A DNA stretch of 5,722 bases, taken from the NCBI GenBank assembly GCA_013817065.1, contig JACDDJ010000333.1, positions 1-5,722 of the forward strand. Direction: 5' to 3'. A program made the translations under genes and the position numbers. A model generated the notes under the pieces. It saw only the letters and a list, made by a program, of their open reading frames with translations, was not told the DNA's origin and ran no database searches. Origin of the DNA: Acidobacteriota bacterium (GTDB lineage: Bacteria; Acidobacteriota; Vicinamibacteria; Vicinamibacterales; 2-12-FULL-66-21). Positions 1-5,189 of the stretch are shown one piece after another. Positions within the stretch are counted from its first letter, which is position 1. The number at the start of each line of letters is the position of its first letter.

Positions 1-430
<430 letters not shown>

Positions 431-436
431 TACCTG

Positions 437-442
437 CTCCTT
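437..442 (-). promoter_or_regulatory. Ribosome binding site of ahcY
   Basis: On the minus strand this reads AAGGAG, six nt upstream of the ahcY ATG. It is the best Shine-Dalgarno match in the window and fixes the start at 430. The 45-nt gap (431-475) between the two operon genes is too short for a SAH riboswitch plus promoter, and I see no terminator in it. This supports co-transcription. Confidence 0.8.
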
Positions 443-475
443 ACGAAGAATCGATCTATCTATCGCGCTCTCGAA

Positions 476-1417
476 TCACTTCTGCCCGCTCGCAACGAAG
501 AGCGCCGGGCCTTTTGCCGCCGTGTTGCTCGCGAGCGGCGCGATCCGGATCTTTCCGAACCCCGCGTCTGCGAGCAATCCCTTGATCTGATCCTCACCGA
601 ACCCTAACCAGATGTGCCCCATCTGCTGCCGATACTCCTCGCGGTCGTGCGGCAGCATGTCGCAGAGCAGAATGCGGCCACCCGGGCGAAGGGCGCGGGC
701 CGCCTCCCGCAACGCCTCGCCCGGACCGGACAAGTGGTGCAGGACGAGCAGGAGCGTCGCGGCATCGAGTTCCGCGTCGCCGATCGGCAGTGACTCCAGC
801 TCGCCGCGACGAACTTCGACGTTCGGGCAATCACGCAGGCGGCGCCGTGCCGCCTGCAGCATTTCACCGGACCGATCGACCGCAATGACGCGCGCGACAA
901 AGGGCGCCAGCGCAGCGGCGGCAGGCCCGGTGCCGCAACCGAGATCGCCGACCGTCCACTCCGGGTCGAGCAGACCGGGGAGTGCCTGCAGGTGCGACGC
1001 GCGTCCGAACAACTCTTCGCGCAGCTTGTCCCACTGCCCGGCCGCTGATTCGAAGAACTCGCGCGACTTCGCCTGCCGTCCGCTGATGACTGTCTTCAGC
1101 CGGCGCGCATCCTGATCGGCCGCGGCGCTGTTGCCGAACTGCTCTCGCAACAAGATCCACAGACGCCGCGCCGCGGGGCCGCGTGACTCCGCCATCAACG
1201 TGTAGTAGCGGCTCGTCCCCTCTTTCCGCGAACTCACCCAGCCGGCATCGAGCAACGTCTTCAGATGACGGCTCACCGTGGACTGCGGGAGCTGCAGAAC
1301 CGCGCACAGCTCAGACACCATCAGCTCGTGGCGATCGAGCAGAAACAGCATCCGGCTGCGCGTCGCATCCGATAGCGTGCTGAGGTCGTCGAAGATCCCG
1401 GCCTGCGTCAGCAGCAC
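476..1417 (-). CDS. ArsR-family wHTH regulator fused to SAM-dependent methyltransferase domain
   Basis: The product has 313 residues. Residues about 8-75 are an ArsR/SmtB winged helix-turn-helix, with LSDATRSRMLFLL, recognition helix QSTVSRHLKTLLDAGWV (45-61) and wing SSRKEGTSRYYTL. Residues about 115-310 are a class I methyltransferase. Motif I is VGDLGCGTG (156-164), the acidic residue after strand 2 is Asp181 in VIAVDRS, LLLVLHHLS (222-230) follows, and ALRPGGRILLCDM (242-254) is the post-motif segment. The metal-binding ELCVC motif of arsenic sensors is not preserved: ELCAV (36-40) has one Cys. A metal sensor is therefore unlikely. The GTG at 1417 is the only reasonable start, because an in-frame TGA lies seven codons upstream. 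Fusions of this type are known beside methionine/SAM-cycle genes, and here ahcY follows. I infer a cytosolic DNA-binding regulator whose second domain senses SAM or SAH; true methyl transfer to a small molecule remains possible. Confidence 0.9.
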   Translation of the reverse strand: MLLTQAGIFDDLSTLSDATRSRMLFLLDRHELMVSELCAVLQLPQSTVSRHLKTLLDAGWVSSRKEGTSRYYTLMAESRGPAARRLWILLREQFGNSAAADQDARRLKTVISGRQAKSREFFESAAGQWDKLREELFGRASHLQALPGLLDPEWTVGDLGCGTGPAAAALAPFVARVIAVDRSGEMLQAARRRLRDCPNVEVRRGELESLPIGDAELDAATLLLVLHHLSGPGEALREAARALRPGGRILLCDMLPHDREEYRQQMGHIWLGFGEDQIKGLLADAGFGKIRIAPLASNTAAKGPALFVASGQK

Positions 1418-1423
1418 GATCGG

Positions 1424-1429
1424 TCCACC
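1424..1429 (-). promoter_or_regulatory. Ribosome binding site for the GTG start of the ArsR-methyltransferase gene
   Basis: The minus-strand GGTGGA lies six nt upstream of the GTG at 1417. It is an imperfect Shine-Dalgarno. Nearby ATG triplets at 1436, 1439 and 1443 are out of frame or run straight into TAA, so this site and the GTG define the start. Confidence 0.55.
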
Positions 1430-1438
1430 GTTACATCA

Positions 1439-1460
1439 TCCATCCGTATATCCGGATGGA
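1439..1460. promoter_or_regulatory. Palindromic operator candidate for the ArsR-type regulator
   Basis: A perfect inverted repeat has arms TCCATCCG and CGGATGGA separated by the 6-nt spacer TATATC. It lies 21 nt before the regulator's GTG and directly downstream of the putative -10, so it covers the expected transcription start. ArsR-family dimers bind palindromes of about this size, usually over their own promoter. Autoregulation of the arsR-methyltransferase/ahcY operon is therefore the simplest reading. Binding is inferred; only the symmetry is seen. Confidence 0.6.
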
Positions 1461-1489
1461 GTGTTACACGACGATCAATGTGATGTCAA
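1461..1489 (-). promoter_or_regulatory. Sigma70-type promoter candidate of the SAM-cycle operon
   Basis: On the minus strand a perfect -35 TTGACA (1484-1489) is followed after exactly 17 nt by TAACAC (1461-1466), a weak -10 with 3 of 6 matches. The start would fall near 1454, inside the palindrome at 1439-1460, giving a leader of about 37 nt. An alternative -10, TATACG (1445-1450), has no acceptable -35. Position and spacing are good; the poor -10 limits confidence. Confidence 0.45.
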
Positions 1490-1634
1490 CAGCAACAAAT
1501 CGGGCAAAACGTTTCCTACTTCCTCGGGCCGCCACTCTCGACGCCGTTCGCGGCTGCGAGGCCCCGCACCGCGAATTTCCAGTAATTCCCCTGTTCTCCG
1601 GCTTTCATCCGCCTTTCAACGGAGATTACAACTC

Positions 1635-1650
1635 TGGCATGGCGATTGGA
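1635..1650 (+). promoter_or_regulatory. Weak sigma54-like -24/-12 promoter match
   Basis: TGGCATGGCGATTGGA resembles the sigma54 consensus TGGCAYG-N4-TTGCW, with GG at -24 and correct spacing. The C of the -12 GC is replaced by G. It lies 56 nt upstream of the PLD-like gene's ATG on the same strand, a sensible place for a promoter. No enhancer-type palindrome was recognised nearby. The mismatch is at an important position, so this is only a candidate. No better sigma70 promoter for the gene was seen between 1490 and 1706. Confidence 0.22.
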
Positions 1651-1663
1651 CTAGAAGCACGAA

Positions 1664-1691
1664 CTTGAGCCGCTCAACGGCCCGGCTCGAG
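1664..1691 (+). other. Stem-loop in the leader just before the PLD-like gene
   Basis: CTTGAGCCG (1664-1672) pairs with CGGCTCGAG (1683-1691) over nine positions, one a U-G wobble, around a 10-nt loop. It ends five nt before the weak GGAA Shine-Dalgarno (1697-1700). It has no U-tract, so it is not a terminator. It could influence translation initiation or mRNA stability, or be chance in GC-rich DNA. Confidence 0.3.
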
Positions 1692-1706
1692 TGTGCGGAA
1701 AACCTT

Positions 1707-4700
1707 ATGCGATTAAAACAACTCTCTCTCGTCGGCATCTTCGTCGCCCTGATCTCGGCTCTTCCGGCGCCCGCTCGCGCGCAGGCTGTCGAGCGGCTCT
1801 GTGATCCGGGCAACGAGGATTGCCGCGAGATCCTCATCGCCTATATCAGGGCTGAGAAAGTCGGACTCGACCTGGCGTTCTGGTTCATGGAAGACGCATA
1901 CGTCGCCGGCGAAGTCATCAAGCGGCACCAGGCGGGGGTCCCCGTTCGCGTGCTGATGGACACGCAGGCCAACGCGTCCACACCCCGCAACATCGACCGT
2001 CTGGCTGAGTTGCAGGCCGCTGGCATCCCGATGCGCGAAAAGGTCACCGGCGGCATCCTCCACTGGAAGATGATGCTCTTCGCCGGTCAGAACATCGTCG
2101 AGTTCAGCGGCGCGAACTTCAGCTCTGATGCGTGGCTGTATTCGGGCTCCCCTTACACGAACTACGTTGACGAAGCGATCTACTTCACGAGCGACACAAG
2201 CGTCGTGAACAGCTTCCGCACGAAGTTCGACGACCTGTGGATCAACACCACCGGGTACGCGAACTACGCGAACATCTCGGGGCCGCTGGTCCGGAACTAC
2301 GGTGTCTTCCCTAAGGATCCCGAGCTGAACTTCCCTCCGTTGGAGTCCTTTGCGGATCGCTCCGTCAATCACTACAACCTCGAGCAGCAGAAGCTGGATG
2401 TCATCATCTACCGCATCACCGACCAGCGTCACACCAATGCGGTGATCGCGGCCGCGCAACGCGGCATCCCGGTGCGTCTGCTCAGCGAGCCGCTGCAGTA
2501 CCGAGACCCCAAGCGGCTGTGGCACTCATGGAATATTGATCGCCTCTACATGGCAGGCGTCCAGATCCGCGATCGCGCGCACGCCGGGCTCAACCATCAG
2601 AAGTTGACGCTGCTGCACAGCCAGGGGATGTCCGTGCTCGGCTCATCCAACTGGACGAGCCCGTCAGACAACTCGCAGGAAGAGCACAACTACTTCACCA
2701 CCAAGCCGCACCTGTTCACGTGGCTGGTGGACCATTTCGAGCGCAAGTGGAACAACTCGACCGGGATCGCGGAGAGCGCGCCCTTCACGCCGCTGCCGCC
2801 GGATGCCGCGACCGCGCCCTCGCCGGCGAGCGGCGCCCAGGGAGTGGCCGCGACCACCGTCACACTCAAGTGGCATGCGGGCTACTGGGCTCACAACTAC
2901 GACATTTACTTCGGCACGTCACCGCAGCCGCCGCTCCTCGCGGCCGACCAGATGCTCGGGCCGAGTCAGTCGACGATTGACTACAAGCAGTTCACGATCC
3001 CGACTGCGCTGCAGGCCGGCACCACCTACTACTGGCGCATCGTGTCTAAGACGATGGCGAACAAGACGGCGAGCAGCGAGGTCTTTTCGTTCAGCACCGA
3101 AGGGTCGACGCCGCCTCCGCCACCACCGCCGCCTCCGCCGCCACCACCTCCGCCGGACGGCAGCGACATCGTGCTTCACGCCGGCAAGGGCACGCGCTTT
3201 GGTGCCTGGCAGATGGAGTCGGACTCGACCGCGGCGAGCGGTGTGAAGATGCGGCAGCCGGATGCTGGGGCTCCGAAGCTCAAGGCGTCCGCTGCACCGG
3301 CGAACTACTTCGAGTTGACCTTCAACGCTGAAGCGGGTGTGGCCTACCGCCTGTGGGTGCGAGGCCTCGCCGACAATAACTCCTGGCGCAACGACTCGGC
3401 GTTCGTCCAGTTCTCGGGCTCGGTCGACTCCGGTGGCACGCCGGTATGGCGGATCGGCACTACCACCGCAACGGAGGTGAGCCTCGAAGAATGCTCATCG
3501 TGCGGGGTCTCGAACTGGGGCTGGCAGGACAACGGGTGGGGCGCCGGCGTCCTCGGGCCGCTGGTCTACTTCGCAACTACCGGCACCCACACGATTCGCG
3601 TCCAGACTCGCGAGGACGGTTTCGCGATCGACCAGATCGTGCTGTCGCGGTCCACGTACTTGTCGAGCGCGCCAGGTCCCAACAAGGACGACAACACCAT
3701 CCTGGCAGAACAGGGCGGCGGCGGCAGCACGCCTCCTCCGGGGGATACGACGACCCCGACGGCACAGATCTCGTCGCCGTCGAACGGCGCCACGGTGAGC
3801 GGCACCACCAACGTCGCGGTCACCGCTGGTGACAACGTCGCGGTCTCGCGGGTCGAGCTCCTGGTCGATGGTGCACAGATCGCCAGTGACAGCTCGGCTC
3901 CTTACGAGTTCTCATGGAGTACCACGAGCCTTGTTGATGGGACCCATACGCTGCAGGCGCGCGCTGTGGATTCCTCGAACAACGTCGGGCTCTCGTCGAC
4001 GGTGAGCGTGACAGTGAAAAACACGGTGACGTCACCGAGCGACACCACCGCACCGACGGCGCAGATCACGTCACCGTCGAGTGGCGCGACGGTGAGCGGC
4101 ACGGCGAACGTGGCGGTGTCGGCGAGCGATAACGTCGCCGTGTCCAGAGTCGAGCTCCTGCTCGACGGCGTCCTCGTCGCGACCGACAGCGCCGCGCCAT
4201 ATCAGTTCGCCTGGGACACGAGTGGCACCACGAACGGATCGCACACCCTGCGCGCCCGCGCCGTGGACTCGTCCAACAACACGGGTCTGTCCGACATCAT
4301 CACCGTCACGGTGAGCAACACGGCGACGACGAGTGAGGAGATCGTCCTGTGGACGGCGAACGCCGTTGGGCGAGTCGGGAACTGGCAGCTGGTCTCTGAT
4401 GCGACCGCCGCGGGTGGTCTGCGGATGCACCACCCGGACGCCGGCGGCGCCAAGATCACCACCGCCGCCGCAGCGCCGGCGAACTACTTCGAGGTGACGT
4501 TCAACGGCGTCGCCGGCAAGCCGTACCGCATCTGGCTGCGAGGCAAGGCCGAGGCGAACTACTGGGCCAACGACTCGGTGTTCCTCCAGTTCGACGGCTC
4601 GGTCGACAGCGGCGGCGCCAACATCTGGCGCATCGGCACCACGAGCGCGGCCGAATACAACCTCGAGGAAGCCAGCGGCTTCGGCGTGTCCGAGTGGGGC

Positions 4701-4898
4701 TGGCAGGACAACGGCTGGGGCGCAGGCGTGCTCGGCCCACTGGTCTACTTCAAGACCACCGGACCGCAAACGCTGCGGATCCAGACGCGCGAAGACGGCC
4801 TCTCGATCGACCAGATCGTGCTGTCGCCGTCGAAGTACCTGTCGTCGGCGCCCGGACCAACGAAGAACGACAACACGATCCTCGGAAAAACGCAGTAG
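1707..4898 (+). CDS. Secreted phospholipase-D-like protein with FN3-like, Ig-like and duplicated C-terminal modules
   Basis: The product has 1063 residues. Residues 1-25 form a Sec signal peptide (basic MRLKQ, hydrophobic core, probable cleavage ARA|QA), which sets the ATG at 1707; the Shine-Dalgarno (GGAA) is weak. Residues about 28-350 carry two phospholipase D halves. Half-site 1 has His119-x-Lys121 and SGAN137 followed by DEA (Glu156); half-site 2 has His297-x-Lys299 and GSSN315 followed by EEH. The HKD aspartates are replaced by Ala126 and His304. An FN3-like domain follows (about 360-466, with YDIYFGTSP and TTYYWRIVS), then 15 prolines (469-483), module A (487-666), two Ig-like domains (683-772, 781-871) and module B (878-1059). 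Cys32/Cys39 and Cys596/Cys599 could form disulfides. There is no membrane helix or sorting signal at the C-terminus, so export to the periplasm or medium is likely. PLD-superfamily enzymes cleave phosphodiesters in lipids or nucleic acids; the substrate cannot be told here, and a degenerate enzyme is possible. Confidence 0.85.
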   Translation: MRLKQLSLVGIFVALISALPAPARAQAVERLCDPGNEDCREILIAYIRAEKVGLDLAFWFMEDAYVAGEVIKRHQAGVPVRVLMDTQANASTPRNIDRLAELQAAGIPMREKVTGGILHWKMMLFAGQNIVEFSGANFSSDAWLYSGSPYTNYVDEAIYFTSDTSVVNSFRTKFDDLWINTTGYANYANISGPLVRNYGVFPKDPELNFPPLESFADRSVNHYNLEQQKLDVIIYRITDQRHTNAVIAAAQRGIPVRLLSEPLQYRDPKRLWHSWNIDRLYMAGVQIRDRAHAGLNHQKLTLLHSQGMSVLGSSNWTSPSDNSQEEHNYFTTKPHLFTWLVDHFERKWNNSTGIAESAPFTPLPPDAATAPSPASGAQGVAATTVTLKWHAGYWAHNYDIYFGTSPQPPLLAADQMLGPSQSTIDYKQFTIPTALQAGTTYYWRIVSKTMANKTASSEVFSFSTEGSTPPPPPPPPPPPPPPPDGSDIVLHAGKGTRFGAWQMESDSTAASGVKMRQPDAGAPKLKASAAPANYFELTFNAEAGVAYRLWVRGLADNNSWRNDSAFVQFSGSVDSGGTPVWRIGTTTATEVSLEECSSCGVSNWGWQDNGWGAGVLGPLVYFATTGTHTIRVQTREDGFAIDQIVLSRSTYLSSAPGPNKDDNTILAEQGGGGSTPPPGDTTTPTAQISSPSNGATVSGTTNVAVTAGDNVAVSRVELLVDGAQIASDSSAPYEFSWSTTSLVDGTHTLQARAVDSSNNVGLSSTVSVTVKNTVTSPSDTTAPTAQITSPSSGATVSGTANVAVSASDNVAVSRVELLLDGVLVATDSAAPYQFAWDTSGTTNGSHTLRARAVDSSNNTGLSDIITVTVSNTATTSEEIVLWTANAVGRVGNWQLVSDATAAGGLRMHHPDAGGAKITTAAAAPANYFEVTFNGVAGKPYRIWLRGKAEANYWANDSVFLQFDGSVDSGGANIWRIGTTSAAEYNLEEASGFGVSEWGWQDNGWGAGVLGPLVYFKTTGPQTLRIQTREDGLSIDQIVLSPSKYLSSAPGPTKNDNTILGKTQ
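3111..3155 (+). repeat. Poly-proline codon tract (15 CCN codons)
   Basis: Fifteen consecutive proline codons, using CCG, CCT and CCA, form the linker between the FN3-like domain and module A (residues 469-483). Such tracts make extended rigid spacers in secreted multidomain proteins. Runs of this length stall ribosomes and normally need elongation factor P. The low-complexity DNA is prone to length change by slippage. Confidence 0.9.
3165..3704 (+). repeat. Module A: first copy of the C-terminal beta-sandwich-like module
   Basis: Residues 487-666 (DIVLHAG to DDNTIL) align almost without gaps to module B. My hand count over residues 531-666 gives about 99 identities in 136. Shared landmarks are PANYFE, GSVDSGG, WRIGTT, WGWQDNGWGAGVLGPLVYF, QTREDG, IDQIVLS and YLSSAPGP. 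The pattern of Trp/Asp/Asn-rich loops ending in a D-x-I-V-L-S strand resembles carbohydrate-binding-type beta-sandwiches, but that assignment is inference. Module A alone has the pair Cys596-x2-Cys599. Confidence 0.85.
3753..4022 (+). repeat. Ig-like domain 1 (tandem pair)
   Basis: Residues 683-772 form a bacterial Ig-like domain of the type PTAQISSPSNGATVSGTTNV...VELLVDG...HTLQARAVDSSNN...VSVTV. It is preceded by a Gly/Thr/Pro-rich linker (670-682). It serves as a spacer or stalk between modules A and B and is closely related to the next domain. Confidence 0.85.
4047..4319 (+). repeat. Ig-like domain 2 (tandem pair)
   Basis: Residues 781-871 repeat the Ig-like pattern with long identical stretches to domain 1: GATVSGT, DNVAVSRVELL, ARAVDSSNN. 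The two are separated by a short linker, TVTSPSDT. The high similarity indicates tandem duplication within the gene. Confidence 0.85.
4338..4883 (+). repeat. Module B: second copy of the C-terminal module
   Basis: Residues 878-1059 duplicate module A after the Ig-like pair. The cysteines of module A are replaced by Ala989 and Phe992. The protein ends four residues after the module (GKTQ), so module B forms the free C-terminus. Confidence 0.85.
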
Positions 4899-4921
4899 GC
4901 GCTGGGCGCCTACTGCGTTTT
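4887..4921. terminator. Bidirectional intrinsic terminator overlapping the stop codon
   Basis: AAAACGCAGTAGGCGC (4887-4902) pairs perfectly with GCGCCTACTGCGTTTT (4906-4921) around a TGG loop: 16 bp, GC-rich at the loop end, ending in four T. The stop TAG (4896-4898) of the PLD-like gene lies inside the left arm. The A-run at 4886-4890 gives a U-run on the other strand, so the same hairpin could stop transcription coming leftward from the amidohydrolase gene. Confidence 0.85.
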
Positions 4922-4939
4922 AACTCCCAAGTCCCAACT

Positions 4940-4973
4940 CCCAACCTCCAGATCTTCCGGTTTGGGGGTTGGG
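4940..4973. repeat. Hairpin repeat unit 1
   Basis: CCCAACCTCC (4940-4949) pairs with GGGGGTTGGG (4964-4973) across a 14-nt loop; nine of ten positions are Watson-Crick and one is a T-G wobble. The loop contains TTCCGGTTT. Unit 2 at 5007-5040 shares CCCAAC, the AGA in the loop and the 10-mer TCCGGTTTGG. Confidence 0.6.
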
Positions 4974-5006
4974 ATCGACAACAACTTCCCACTCATACAC
5001 TGCAAT

Positions 5007-5040
5007 CCCAACTTCAGACCATCCGGTTTGGAAGTTTGAC
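5007..5040. repeat. Hairpin repeat unit 2 (degenerate copy of unit 1)
   Basis: It is a direct, diverged copy of unit 1: CCCAACTTCAGACC, then ATCCGGTTTGG, then AAGTTTGAC. Its stem is reduced to AACTTC (5010-5015) with GAAGTT (5031-5036). Stem changes in unit 2 are partly compensatory relative to unit 1 (CCTCC/GGGGG versus CTTC/GAAG), hinting at a conserved hairpin. Confidence 0.5.
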
Positions 5041-5059
5041 GCGGTGGGTTCCCTTGGGA

Positions 5060-5091
5060 CGTTGGTAGTTGGAGGTTTCGTTGGTAGTTGG
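5060..5091. repeat. Short direct repeat pair CGTTGGTAGTTGG
   Basis: The 13-mer CGTTGGTAGTTGG occurs at 5060-5072 and 5079-5091, separated by six nt. It is followed by the related CGTTGGGCGTTGGGAGTTG. It belongs to the G/T-rich right arm of the spacer element. Confidence 0.7.
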
Positions 5092-5110
5092 TCGTTGGGC
5101 GTTGGGAGTT

Positions 5111-5150
5111 GCGTGAGCGCGGAGGGCGTTGCGCGAGCGCGGAGGGAGTT
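5111..5150. repeat. 20-bp tandem duplication
   Basis: Two adjacent 20-bp units, GCGTGAGCGCGGAGGGCGTT (5111-5130) and GCGCGAGCGCGGAGGGAGTT (5131-5150), differ at two positions. They are non-coding and abut the GTTGGG-type repeats. Confidence 0.75.
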
Positions 5151-5175
5151 GCCGCGTTAGCGGGCCCGTCGATGA

Positions 5176-5189
5176 GGCGCGTTAGCGCC
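5176..5189 (-). other. Small hairpin at the stop codon of the amidohydrolase gene
   Basis: GGCGC (5176-5180) and GCGCC (5185-5189) flank a GTTA loop that contains the minus-strand TAA stop. No U-tract follows, so it is a poor terminator alone; the long hairpin at 4887-4921 is the better one. The word CGCGTTAGCG also occurs at 5153-5162, just outside the gene. Confidence 0.4.

Larger units (their letters stand above)
4922..5181. other. Repeat-rich intergenic spacer between convergent genes
   Basis: This 260-nt stretch holds no credible gene. It is built from short G/T-rich words on the right (GTTGGTAGTTGG, GTTGGGCGTTGGGAGTTG) and their complements on the left (CCCAACTCCCAAC). A perfect 11-bp inverted repeat is made of CAACTCCCAAC (4935-4945) and GTTGGGAGTTG (5101-5111). 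Two related hairpin units and a 20-bp tandem repeat are listed separately. Intergenic repeats of this look occur between convergent genes in many bacteria; whether this one is a genome-wide family cannot be judged here. Confidence 0.7.

Noticed and set aside
431..475. SAH riboswitch upstream of ahcY
   Set aside because: The gap is only 45 nt, with no matching pairing pattern seen; control by the upstream regulator is a better explanation.
1573..1588. GAATT-N6-AATTC inverted repeat in the spacer
   Set aside because: The arms are only 5 bp, no promoter lies beside it, and it is expected by chance in this length of DNA.
1278..1706. In-frame upstream extension of the PLD-like gene by 143 codons
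   Set aside because: It overlaps the ArsR-methyltransferase gene and its operator, has low-complexity Ser/Arg-rich translation, and would bury the clear signal peptide that starts at 1707.
1713..2525. Long minus-strand open frame (270 codons) opposite the PLD domain
   Set aside because: Its composition is that of an antisense shadow of a GC-rich gene; no domain, signal or ribosome site supports it, and the plus strand carries clear PLD motifs.
4071..4769. Minus-strand open frame (232 codons) opposite Ig domain 2 and module B
   Set aside because: It mirrors the repeated plus-strand modules and contains only Arg/Val/Gly/Asp-rich shadow sequence.
5060..5150. CRISPR-like array
   Set aside because: Repeats are short, irregular and adjacent, without unique spacers of constant length, and no cas gene is present.
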